From: Mycobacteriales bacterium | Lineage (GTDB): Bacteria; Actinomycetota; Actinomycetes; BP-191 | DNA: 64,000 nt | Direction: 5' to 3' | NCBI GenBank assembly: GCA_035714365.1 | Contig: DASTMB010000023.1 | Coordinates: 62,001-126,000 of the forward strand | Shown here: piece by piece, positions 49,466-60,500 of the stretch | How positions within the stretch are numbered: position 1 is the stretch's first letter | Layout: each line of letters begins with the position of its first letter | Program-made: the position numbers and the translations under genes | The notes under the pieces: model-generated | What the model was told of the DNA's origin: nothing | The model's database searches: none | Seen by the model: only the letters and a program-made list of their open reading frames with translations

Positions 49466-50424
49466 GTTCGAGGTCAGGATGTGGTCCTCGAGGGTGAACG
49501 AGTGCGTTCCCTCGACCACCGCGCAGTAGACCTCCTCCACGCGGTTGGTCTCCTCTACCGACACCACCGTCCAGCCACGTCGTTCGACGGCGTAGCGGCC
49601 GCGTTCGAACCGCCCGCGGTGGGCCGGGACGAGGAAGAACTCCGGATCGAGGTCGCCGCGCATCAGGCCCAGGAGGTACAGGGGCGACGGCTCGTCGGAG
49701 AACCCGCGTCGGTCGCGGCGACGGATGCCGAACGTGCCGACCCCGACGAGGTTGCAGAGGGTCCGAACGCGCACGAGCGTCGCTCGCGAGGCGCTCGCGA
49801 GCGTCGGGCGCCCCGTCGCGTCGACGTCGCCGTCAGCCGCGAAGTAGCCGGCGAGCCACCCGTACAGATGCGAGGCGGGCGCGTCGAGCAACGGTGTCTC
49901 GGCCTTCCACTCCACCGGCAGGCCGGTGACGCGGGTGACCGCGCCGTACCGGCGCGGGGGGTTGCCCAGCCCGTCGAACAGCGGCAGCAGGGCGCTGTCC
50001 TTGGCGCCGCAGAGTTCGCCACGGAGCGGTTGCCGCTGCGCGCGCCGTCGCCGAACACGAAGCCGCGCGCCGCGGCCACGAGATCGACGTGGCGGTCCAC
50101 CGGCCGCTGCGGGAAGCACCACGCGAGCCGGTGGCCCGGCCGCAGCTGTCGCGTCGTGACCTCGCTCGGCGGAGCCCCCCAGTACCGGACGCCGCCGCTG
50201 CTGTGCGTGCGGAGGAACCACCGGTGCCCGGCTGTCGCGTGGATCGTCTTCTCGACACCGTTGCGCGACAGGCGGACCCGCATCAGCCGCTGCCGCCCGA
50301 ACGAACGCACCGGGGCCTTCACCCAGGTCCCGTCGCTCGTGAGGAGCTCGTGGAAGCCCCCGGCGAGCTCGGAGATCGGGAACACGCCCGTTGCGGTGAC
50401 GACGTTCGTGTCGCCGGAGAAGCA
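49466..50424 (-). mobile_element. intein with DOD-type homing endonuclease in rtcB (frameshifted)
   Basis: Splicing starts at Cys1 (codon 50424-50422, in CFSGDTNVVT) and ends with Asn (codon 49468-49466, in HILTSN), followed by Cys+1 of the extein. The Thr-His pair of block B is in HATAGHRWFLRT. Two LAGLIDADG-like motifs are visible, ARGFVFGDGA and WLAGYFAADGD. The penultimate residue is Ser instead of the usual His. The length is 959 bases, one base short of 320 codons; the gap falls after the first endonuclease motif. Confidence 0.85.
50014..50015 (-). other. probable 1-base deletion in the rtcB intein
   Basis: On the minus strand, gtg gcg aac tct reads SVANS; inserting one C (aac ctc tgc) would give SVANLCGAKDSALLP and join the two halves. 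This is the position that best preserves both protein segments; it could be off by a few bases. Confidence 0.65.
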
Positions 50425-51238
50425 GTTGATCGTGCGGACCGCGCGGCCCCTGCCGACGACCTCGAACAACGACGCCACCGCGCGCTCGCTCATCACCGCC
50501 CGCGACGCCATCGCGTACCGCTGCGCCCAGAGCATGTCCTCGATGTACGCCTGGAACTCCGGCGTGCCCTGCACGAAGTACGCGAGGTCCGGGTCCTCCA
50601 GCGTCTCGCCGAGGCGCTTCATCTCCTTCTTCGCGAGGGCGATGTGCTTCTGCGCGAGCTGGTTGCCGATGCCGCGCGAGCCGGAGTGCAGCACGGTCCA
50701 CACGACGTCGCGCTCGTCGAGGCAGACCTCGACGAAGTGGTTGCCGGAGCCGAGCGTGCCGAACTGCGTCGCCGCGGTACGCGCCTGCTTCTCCGAGAAC
50801 GTCGTCGCGTGCTCGCCGAGCGCCTCGTACCGGCCGGTGGCGACGGCGTAGTCGTGGCCCTTGCCGACGCCGGCGGGGATGCGGCGCGCGACGAGCGGCA
50901 TGAGCGCGCCCAGGTCGTCGGGCAGGTCGTTCGCCCTGAGGTCGGTCTCGACGGCGACCATGCCGCAGCCGATGTCGACGCCGACGGCCGCCGGGATGAC
51001 GGCGTCGCGCGTGGGGATGACCGAGCCGACGGTGGCGCCGATGCCGACGTGCGCGTCCGGCATCAGCGCGACGTGGCCGGCCACGAACGGCAGCCGCGCG
51101 GTGCGCGCCGCCTGCCGCGCGGCTTCCGGGTCGAGGTCGGACGCCCAGGAGAGGAGCTTCGGGGCGACCTGGTTCGGGGGCAATGCGGGTGGCCTCTCTG
51201 TGGTCGGGTGGAGGCGGTCACGATGACCCGGGAACGTC

Positions 51239-52069
51239 CTACCCGCCAGCGGTTTCCGGACTCTCCGGCAGCTCGCGCCGCCAGAACGCCGCGACCGCCT
51301 CGTCCAGCGCGACCGGCCAGGTGCCGCCCGCGCGTTCGACGGCGGCGCGGCCGTGCTCGCGCCACGCCGCGGCGGTCTGCCGCATCGCCGCGACCAGGTC
51401 TTCGCGCTCCGGCTGCGGCACGCGCAGGCCGGTGAGGACGGCGCGCTGCTCCGGCGTCAGCTTCGCCGTCCACTGCTTGACGCCCATGGGGGGCAGCGGC
51501 TGGTTCGACTCCGCGAACGCCTCGTAGAGCATGAGCTGCGCCTGCTGCACGCCGACGACGCCGAGCAGCCAGTCCGCCCGCGCGACGACCGCCACCGGGA
51601 AGATCGACTGCTGCCGCAGGAACTCCTCCGCCACGTCGTGCAGCCGTTGCGGGTCGGGCTGCTTCGGCGCGGGCGGCGGGGGGACGGCGGCGTTCAGGCC
51701 GTCCGGGTCGTGGACCGGCAGCCGGTGCCGGAACGCCGTCTCCGCCAGCGCGCTCACCGGCTCGTGCACGACGTCGAGGCGCTCGCAGGTCGCGGTCACG
51801 GAGTGCAGGAAGTCCGGCATCGGGCGAGCGAGGATGGTCGGCGCGATCGCGTCCAGCCAGCCGCGCCAGCCCTCGCGGAACGACGCGAGGTCCTCGTCGC
51901 GCACGGCCACGATGAGGTCGAGGTCGGACCCCGCGTCGGCGACCCCGCGCGCGACGGAGCCGCCGAGCCAGACGGCGCGGACGCGCGGGTCGGCAGACAG
52001 CACGGCGACGGCGCGCTCGTAGAGGGCGGCGTAGCGCGGTCCCAGCGGCGCGAGCTCGGGCGGGATCAC
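51239..52069 (-). CDS. nucleotidyltransferase-domain protein
   Basis: A 276-residue protein. The pol-beta-type NTase motif GGSVARGVADAGSDLDLIV (GS, then D-x-D) is at about residues 36-54, with a third acidic position likely in RLDVVHEP. The helical C-terminal half (QQSIFPVAVVARADWLLGVVGVQQAQLM) resembles aminoglycoside or related small-molecule adenylyltransferases, but substrates range widely. GTG at 52069 has a weak site. It is transcribed toward rtcB with a 55-base gap and may be cotranscribed. It is the only intact gene between the two frameshifted ones. Confidence 0.75.
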   Translation of the reverse strand: MIPPELAPLGPRYAALYERAVAVLSADPRVRAVWLGGSVARGVADAGSDLDLIVAVRDEDLASFREGWRGWLDAIAPTILARPMPDFLHSVTATCERLDVVHEPVSALAETAFRHRLPVHDPDGLNAAVPPPPAPKQPDPQRLHDVAEEFLRQQSIFPVAVVARADWLLGVVGVQQAQLMLYEAFAESNQPLPPMGVKQWTAKLTPEQRAVLTGLRVPQPEREDLVAAMRQTAAAWREHGRAAVERAGGTWPVALDEAVAAFWRRELPESPETAGG

Positions 52070-52079
52070 GCGGCCGAGG

Positions 52080-54319
52080 CTACGTGACGCGCAGCGTCAG
52101 TGTCGGGCTCGCATTGGGGGCGTGGTCGGTGTCGCCGGGCCACCGGACGCGGTACGTGCGCGTGCCCGCCGTGGTCGGGCGTTGCAGCACGGTGAACGCG
52201 CTCGCCGACGACAGGGTGACGTTGCCGAGCGTCTTCCAGCCGGTGCCGGTGACCCAGTGCTGGAACGCCACCTGCCTGCCGGCGTGCGACGGCGCGACGG
52301 CGCCGGTGATGCGCACGGTGCCGCCGCGCGCGACGGTCGTCGGCGACAGCGACGCGGTGACCTTGGCGCGCACGGTGACGCCGGCACCGGGGCTGGTGGC
52401 GGCGGTGTAGGCGCCGTCGCCGGCGAACCGCCAGCGCAGCGTCGCCGACCACTTCGGCGCGAACGCCTTGCGCACCGTGCCGTCCGCCGAGCTCGGCACG
52501 GTGCCGACCGCCGTCCATGTCGTGGTCCCGGCGCGGCGGGCCTCGAGGACGACGGGACGCCCGGCGACCGCGGCGCCGCCCGCGGTGAGGCGGCCGGTCA
52601 CGGTGACGCCCGCGCCGTAGGTCACCACCGCGGGCGACGCGGCGGCGGTGAGCGCGGTCGCGGCGGCGGGCGGCGGCGGCGCGGCGCCGGTCGGGAGGAC
52701 GAGCAGCGTGATGCTGTTCGCGGGGAACGTCGTCGTGACGGCGCCGCCGGACACGGCGACGTCGGCGAGCCGCTGCACGTGCGCGGTGTCGGCGCCGGAG
52801 TAGCGCCACACCTGCGACGGACCGGTGAACGTCGCGCCGGACAGCGCGACCGACGACGCGAGGTCGGTGCCGGTCTTGTTGACGACCATGACGGTGACGG
52901 CGCCGTCGGCGGTGCGCTGCGCGCCGTACGCGGCGAGCTTCGCCTGGTCGCCGCTCGTGGTGCGGACCCAGGTGTCGCCGAAGCGGCCGCCGCTGCCGTC
53001 GTAGTTCCGGTACATGCGGAACGCGAACGCGCCCGGCTCCGTCCGCGCCGGCGGGTCCCAGAGCATCGCCGCGTCGAGGCGTTCGCGGGCGAAGATGCCG
53101 AGCACGTCGGCCTGCGCGAGGGCGCCGTTGACGGACTCGAGGCCGCCCCAGTTGTACTCGCCGATCGCGACCTTGGTGCCGGGGTAGTGGGCGTCGACGA
53201 CGTCGTGCATCCACGGGATGAGCCGGATCGGCGGCGCGCCGACGTCGTACGGGCGGCCGATCCACGACTCGTCCACGTACGTCGGGTCCCACAGTGAACG
53301 CGTCGAACGCAGCCGCAGCGCCTGCGTGCTCGCGTCGCCGGCGGGGGCGAGCGTGACGTTGTCGGCGGCGACGTAGTAGTGCTCGTCGAACACGTCGAGC
53401 AGCCGCTTGCCGGCGGTGGCCGACGCGGCCTTCATCTGGTCGAGGTACCACTCGGCGAACGGCGCGTCGCCGTGCGCCTGCCGGTCCGGCCCGTCGGAGC
53501 AGCCGCCGTCGGCGGGGGAGAAGAAGTACGCGCACCAGCCCCAGTCGACCGGCCCGGCGACCTGCGCCAGCGGGTCGGCCGCCTTGACCGCCTTGGCGGT
53601 GGCGACCGACTTCGTCCGCAGCTCGTCGTAGGTCAGCGGGACGGGGTGCACGTCGCGGTGCGAGAGGCTCCACAGCGCGGGCTCGTTGTCGAGGTCGTAG
53701 GTCCGCACGCCGCCGTGCGCGGCGTCGCCGTGGGTGGCGACGAGGTGCCCCACCATCGACTGCACGAACGCCGCGCCCGCCTCGACGCTGGTGTCGTGCG
53801 GGTCGTTGCCGGTGACGTCGCTGCCGTCGGCCCGGACGCCGGTGCCGCAGTCGGGGTCCCACTGGTCGTGGCCGTCCTGCGCCCCGTACTTGGCGATGGA
53901 GACGAGCAGTACCAGGGGTGCTGGACGGGCGAGTCCTTCGCGACCCAGCCGGTCATCGGCACGGTGACGACCGTGGACGTGCCGTGCGCCTTCGCCGCCT
54001 TGACCGTGGCGTCGAGCGACTTGTCGGCGTCCTCGACGTGGTTCTCGAAGTACCAGTCGGCGCCGAGGCTGGTGGTGTTGTTGGTCCAGTTGTAGCGGCT
54101 GGTGGAGTTGCCGCCCCAGCGCACCGTCGTGAGCCCGAGCTCCTTGGCGAGCGCGTCGTCCGGCCAGTTCATGCCGTAGACGTCGGGGTTGATCGCGTGG
54201 CGGTCGGCGGACACGTCGACGGCGAGCGCCGGGCCGGCGGTCGCGGCGTTCGCGGGGAGGGCCGGCGCGACGGCCAGCGCGAGCGCGCAGGCGACGGCGC
54301 CGGGGAGGCGGCGGGGCAC
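52080..54319 (-). pseudogene. secreted GH44-like glycoside hydrolase, frameshifted
   Basis: A signal peptide (PRRLPGAVACALALAVAPALPANA) is followed by a GH44-type barrel: DVYGMNWPDDALAKELGLTTVRWGGNSTSRYNW and GADWYFEN, the acid/base Glu in DLDNEPALWS and the probable nucleophile in IGEYNWGG. After a beta domain come Ala/Pro linkers and two Ig-like or wall domains (TVTGRLTAGGAAVAGRP; VRITGAVAPSHAGRQV). GH44 enzymes cleave beta-1,4-glucan or xyloglucan. The frame shifts near 53906: WYC continues as LVSIAKYGAQDGHDQWDPDC only if one base is added. Total without the shift would be about 746 residues. Confidence 0.8.
53906..53907 (-). other. probable 1-base deletion in the GH44-like gene
   Basis: Minus-strand tac tgc tcg reads YCS and then loses similarity; tac tgc ctc gtc would read YCLVSIAKYG and join both halves. 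As in the intein, a single missing C restores the frame. Confidence 0.65.
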
Positions 54320-54386
54320 GCCACGATTGTCGGCGGGTGAGGGCCCCCTCCTGGAGGACTACGCGAAAAATGGCCCGCTACCTCCA

Positions 54387-54415
54387 GTGACACCCCCGCC
54401 ACCCACGGATACGTT
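54387..54415 (+). promoter_or_regulatory. sigma-70-type promoter of the second RHS gene
   Basis: GTGACA (54387-54392) and TACGTT (54410-54415) are separated by 17 bases, the best housekeeping-type pair in the window. The predicted leader is about 85 bases and carries the hairpin at 54468. Confidence 0.5.
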
Positions 54416-54467
54416 TCGGGGCCTCGCCATGCCCTTGGCGACCCGCGCGGAGCGCGTGGGGGGGTCC

Positions 54468-54485
54468 GTGCACCGGCTGGTGCAC
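54468..54485 (+). promoter_or_regulatory. leader hairpin of the second RHS gene
   Basis: GTGCACC, GGCT, GGTGCAC is a perfect seven-pair stem, 21 bases before the start at 54507 and about 9 bases before the tgggggag ribosome site. It could control translation or be an operator. Confidence 0.4.
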
Positions 54486-54506
54486 GACAGACTGGGGGAG
54501 TTCCTC

Positions 54507-57500
54507 GTGGGTCCTCTTTCGCGTGTCCTGACGTCGGCCCTGGCCGCGGCCTGTCTCACCGCCGGCCTCCAGGCGTCGGCGTCGGCCGCTCCCGTGCCGG
54601 CCGCGCCCGCGGCGCCCGCCGCCGCGCCCGCGCCGCCGCCGGCCGAGTCGTACGAACGGCCGGACACGTACTCGGCGCAGCTCGCGGCGCGGCTGCTGGG
54701 CCGCCGGGTCGAGGTCACCGGCCTGCGGTCGGAGACGGAGACCGTCTGGGCCAACCCGGACGGGACGTTCACGAGCGACGTCACCTCCGGCCCGACGCGG
54801 GTGCGGAAGAACGGCGCGTGGGTGCCGCTGGACCTGTCGCTCGAGCAGGTCGGCGGGCGGCTGCGGCCGGTCGCCGCGCCGGCGGACGTGTCGTTCTCCG
54901 GCGGCGGCAACGGCCCGCTGACGCTCCAGTCGCACCAGGGCCGTTCCCTCGCGCTCGGCTGGAAGGGCGCGCTCCCGGCGCCGGACGTCGACGGTGGCGT
55001 CGCGACGTACCGCGACGTGCTGCCCGGCGCGGACCTGGAGCTGGCGACGTCGTCGTTCGGCTTCAGCGAGCGGCTGAACCTGCGGTCGCGGCCGGCGAAG
55101 GCGCCGGTCGTGCGGTTCCCGGTGACGGGCAAGGGCCTGGCGCTGGCGAAGGGCCGCAACGGCGACCTGCTGGTCACCGACGCGAAGGGTGCGGTGGTGG
55201 CGCACGCGCCGGCGCCACGCATGTGGGACGCGTCGGTCGACCCGCGCTCGGGCGAGCACACGCGTTCGGTGCCGATCCCGACGGAGATCGTCCGCACGGC
55301 GACCGGGTCGGAGCTGGTGCTGTCGCCGCCGGCGTCGTTCCTGGACGATCCCGCGGTCGAGTACCCGGTGACGGTCGACCCGAGCATCAGCGTCTCGAAC
55401 CTCGGCGACACCTGGGTGCAGAACGACTACACCACCTCGCAGATCTCCGACCCGTGGCTCAAGGTCGGCACCTACGACGGCGGCACGCACGTCGCGCGCT
55501 CGCTGATCAAGTGGAGCCTGGGCACGGCGAGCGGCAAGCACGTGCTGTCCGCGACGATGTCGCTCTACGAGCACTGGTCGTACTCGTGCACCGCGTCGTC
55601 GATGAGCATGGGCCCGGTCAACGCGGCGTTCTCCAGCTCGACGGTGTGGTCGAACCAGCCGACCTACACCGGCACCTACGGTGCGACCACGTCGTTCGCG
55701 AAGGGCTACAGCTCGTCCTGCCCGGACGGCCGGCAGAGCCTGAACATCCTGTCGATGGTCGACGCCTGGGCCGACGGCGCGCTGACGAACAACGGCCTCA
55801 AGCTGTGGGGCAGCAACGAGGGCGACTCGAACTCGTGGAAGAAGTTCTGCTCCGCGAACGTCTCGTCGTCCTCCGCCGACGCCCCCTGCACCACCAGCTC
55901 GAACGTCCCGACGCTGAGCATCACGTACAACACGGTGCCGAACGCGCCGACGAACCTCAGCCCGGCGAACAACGCCTACACCAACGACACCACGCCGACG
56001 CTGTCCGGCAAGGTGACCGACCCCGACGGCGGCTCGCTGCACGGCGTCTTCTACGCGCAGGACGTCAGCGCCGGCAACGTCTGGATCATCAACGGCAGCT
56101 CCGGCAACACCGTCTCCTCCGGCGGCACGTCGGGCTACACGCGCGCGAGCGCCCTCGTCAACGGCCGCACCTACCACTGGCGGATGAAGGCGAACGACGG
56201 CACCGACAACAGCGCCTACGTCCCGTCGTCCACCACCTGGTACACGTTCACCGTCGACACCACCGCACCGGTCACGCCCACCGTCTCGTCGACGACGTAC
56301 CAGTCCGGCCAGTGGGGCGGCGGCGCGGGCACGGCGGGCACGTTCACGTTCGGCAACGGCGGGTCGACCGACGTGGTCGGCTACTACTACGGCCTCGACG
56401 ACAGCACGCCGGGCACGTACACGACCGCGACGAGCGCGAGCGTCACCCCCTCGACCGAGGGGCCGCACCACGTCTACGTCCAGTCCAAGGACCGCGCCGG
56501 CAACGTCAGCCCCGTCAAGGACTACGCGTTCAACGTGGGCGCGGGTGCGGTCACCAGCCCGGCCGGCGGTGACCGGACGCAGAAGCGGTTCACGCTGAAG
56601 GCCGCCGGCCAGCCGTCGTTCACGTCGGTGAAGTTCCAGTACCGCCGCGCCGACGCCGACGCGTGGACCGACATCGCCGCGTCCGCGCTCACCGACACCA
56701 GCGGCAACGCGCTCAGCAGCAACAGCATGGCGATGGCGTCCAGCGCCAGCACGCCCGCGGTCTGGGACGTGACGGCCACGCTGGCCGCCACCGACCCGGA
56801 CGGCCCGGTCCAGGTGCGGGCGGTGTTCGCGCCCGCCGGGACCGCGTCCGCGCCCGTCGCCCTGACGCTCGACCGCACCGCCTACGGCGACTACGCGACC
56901 GACGACGTCGGCCCCGGCTCCGTCAACCTCGTCACCGGCAACCTCACCATCTCGGCCAGCGACGTGTCGGTGTCGTCCTACGGCTCGGACCTGACCGTGT
57001 CCCGCACGTACCAGTCCCGGGACCCGGGCGCGGGGGCCGACGGCATGTTCGGCGCGCCGTGGACGTCGTCGGCCGAGGTGGGAGCGGCCGGCAGCGACTT
57101 CGGGTCGCTCGTCGTCGCCGGCAACCTCGTCACCGTGTCGACCTCCGACGGCGACACCGTCGCGTTCGCGAAGCGGACCGACGGCACGTATGCGGCGGAG
57201 CTCGGCGCGGAGGAGCTCACCCTCACCTACGCGTCGGCGACCGACACGTACACGCTCGCCGACCTCGACGGCGACACCACGACGTTCGCGGTGACGCCGC
57301 TGACGACGACGACGGCCGCCACCACGACCAGCAACAGCGTGCCCGTGGCCGACGCGTCGAAGGTCGCGGTCGACCAGCGGATCGACCTCAAGAACGGCGT
57401 CACGCTGGTCGCCGGGAACCGCAAGGTGACCGCGATCAGCGGGGCCACCGTGACGTTCGACGGCGCCGCCGTCAGCGTGCCGTCCGGGGCGAAGGTCGCC

Positions 57501-60500
57501 GCGGCGAGCACGTACCTGCCCTCGCAGGTGGCGCAGCCCGGCTCCGGCAACATGACGAGCTACAGCTACGACGCGGTCGCCGGCGGCGGCACCCGCGTCG
57601 CGCGGATCCTCGCGCCGAAGCCGACCGGCGTCACCTGCCCGGCGTACCCGGCGACGCTCCTCACGTCGACCGCCAAGGGCTGCCGCGCGGTCGAGCTGCA
57701 CTACGCCACGACCACGACCGCGACCGGTACCACCGAGTCGGCCTGGGGCGACTACGCGGGCCGCGTGTCGTCCATCGGCTTCGTCGCGTGGGACCCGGAC
57801 GCGGCCACCCCGGCGATGACCGAGTTCACGGTCGCGCGCTACGCCTACGACAGCAACGGACGGCTCCGCGCGGCCTGGGACCCCCGGCTGAGCACGCCGC
57901 TCAAGACGGTCTACGACTACGACAGCGCCGGCCACGTCACGAGCGTGACCCCGCCGAGCGAGCGCACCACGCCGGCACCGCTCGCGTCGTGGGGCATCAC
58001 GTACTCGGCGATCACCGGCGACGCCAACACCGGCCGGCTCGCCACCGTGAGCCGGACCTCGGCCACCACCGGCGAGGCCAGGACCACCGTGGTGTACGCC
58101 GTGCCGATCACGGGCAGCGGCGCGCCGTACGACCTCGGCGCGACCGAGCGGGCCCGGTGGGCGCAGAGCGACGCGCCGACCGACGCCACCGCGGTGTTCG
58201 ACACGACGACCGCGTGCGGTGTCTCCGTCGCGACGACCACGCCGGTCGACTACGGCTGCGCGAGCGTCCACTACACCGACGCCAACGGCCGCGAGGTCAA
58301 CACCGCGTCGCCGTCCGGCGGCGGGATCAGCACCACGGAGTACGACGGGTACGGCAACGTCGTCCGCTCGCTCAGCGCGGAGAACCGCGCGCGGGCGCTG
58401 GACGACTCGGACACCGACGTCGCCGCGACCGAGGCCGCGCTGTCGCGCACCCTCGACGAGCAGCAGATCTACGCGGCCGACGGCCAGCGGCTGCTCGAGA
58501 CCTACGGCCCGGCGCACCAGGTGGAGCTCGCCTCCGACGGCCGTACCGTCGTCGCGCGGGCGCACACCGTCAACACGTACGACGAGGGGGCGCCGGCGGG
58601 GACGAGGTACGACCTCGTCACGACGGCCGCGACGGGCGCCCGCGAGGTCGGCACCACGACCGACGTCGACGTGCGGGTGACGAAGACTGCGTACGACTGG
58701 AACCTCCGGCAGGCGACCGCCGTCACGTCCGACGCCGTCACCGGCGGGCTGAACATCGTGACGCGGACGGCCTACGACAGCGCTACCGGCCTCGCCACGT
58801 CGACGACCCGCCCGGCGGGCGGGACCACCACGAACACCGCCCAGACAACCCTCACGGTCTACTACTCCGCCGCCGCCAACGCGACGTACCCCGCCTGCGG
58901 CGGCCACGCGGAGTGGGCGAACCTGCCGTGCCAGTCGCGCCCGGCGGCGCAGCCGGGGACGACCGACATGCCGGACCTCCCGGTGGTCACGCTGACGTAC
59001 ACGGCGTTCAACATGCCGCGGACGAAGACGGAGACCGTCGGCGCCACCACCCGGACCACGACGACGTCCTACGACGCCGCCGGCCGCCCGGCCACCGTCA
59101 CGGTGACCGGCGGCATCGGGACCGGGGTCTCGGCGACCGCCACGAGCTACAGCACGAGCACCGGCCAGGTCGACGCGGTCTGCGAGACGTCCTGCGCCCC
59201 GGGGAACGCGCGGATCGACCGGACGTACGACGACTTCGGCCGCGAGACGTCGTACACCGACGCCGGCGGCGTGACGTCCACGACGACGTACGACGTCGCC
59301 TCGCGCACCGTCGCCACCTACGACGGGAAGGAGACGCAGACCAGGACCTACGACCAGGGGACCGAGCGCCGCGGGCTGGTGACGCAGCTCGTCGACACGC
59401 AGGCGGGGACGTTCACCGCGACCTACGGGATCGACGGCGACGTGGCCACCGAGACGTACCCGAACGGCATCGTCGCGACGACGACGCAGGACGAGGCCGG
59501 CACCCCGGTCCAGGTGACGTACGACCAGCCGGGCTGCCCGCTGGCGGACTGCGTGTGGCTGACCGACTCGGTCGTGGAGTCCGTCCACGGCCAGGTCGCG
59601 AGTCACAGCGGCCTGTCGGCGCAGTCGTACGGGTACGACCGGGCGGGCCGGCTCACGGGGGTGGACGACGTCAGCGAGGGCGTCTGCACCCGCCGCGCCT
59701 ACACCCTCGACGCGAACTCGAACCGGACGCAGGTGCTGGAGACGGCGTTCACCGACGACACCTGCACCACGTCGGCCGGATCGGCGTCGGTCACCTCGTA
59801 CGTCGACGCCGCGGACCGGCTGTACGCCGTCAGCCCGCGCACCGCGAGCAACGCGAACGACTACGGGTACGACGCGTTCGGGCGGACGACGCGGGTCCCG
59901 GCGGCGCACGCCGGCGTGGCGCTCACCGCGATCTACTACACCGACGACCTCGTGCGCTCGGTCACGTCCGGTGGCACGACGCGGACGTGGTCGCGCGACC
60001 CGGCGAGCCGCCTGTCCGGCTGGACCGACGGCGACCCGGCGTCGGGCATGACGCACGTCAACCACTTCGACGGCGACGGCGACACGCCGTCGTGGACGAC
60101 GGAGGCGGCGGACGGCTCGGCGTGGACGCGGGTGGTCAACGGCATCGCCGCGCTGGCGCTGGTCCACGCGACGACGGCGGGGGCGACGGTCGAGCTCCAG
60201 CTCACCAACCTCCACGGCGACGTGGCGGTGGTGGCGAGCTCCACCGCGACGGAGCCGCCGACGCCGCTCGCGTCTTTCGACGCCACCGAGTTCGGCACGC
60301 CGCGCGGGGGCCTCGGCACCGGGCCGCGGTACGGCTGGCTCGGCGGGCGGACGCGTTCGGCCGACGTGCCCGGCGGTCTGCTCCTCATGGGCGTGCGGCT
60401 GTACCTCCCGTCGACCGGGCGGTTCCTCCAGGTCGACCCGGTCGCCGGCGGCAACGCCACGGCGTACGACTACGTCCACCACGACCCGGTCAACGGCTAC

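Larger units (their letters stand above)
49064..51183 (-). pseudogene. rtcB: rtcB RNA ligase interrupted by an intein, with one apparent frameshift
   Basis: RtcB joins RNA 2',3'-cyclic phosphate or 3'-phosphate to 5'-OH ends using GTP and Mn. The N-terminal extein (TTG 51183 to 50425) shows MPDAHVGIGATVGSVIP, VGVDIGCGM and GSGNHFVEV; the C-terminal extein (49465 to 49064) starts CHHNFSQREVHHG, which holds the metal-binding residues, and has SCSHGAGRRLS with the guanylated His. An intein sits right before CHHNF. The reading frame changes inside the intein near 50014: frame 1 ends its good match at GNRSVAN and a second frame resumes LCGAKDSALLP. One missing base restores 320 intein codons. Either the gene is broken or this base is a sequence error. 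Confidence 0.85.

Noticed and set aside
50040-50430. A separate gene starting inside the rtcB region
   Set aside because: The sequence fits the N-terminal half of an intein; the split is better explained by a frameshift.
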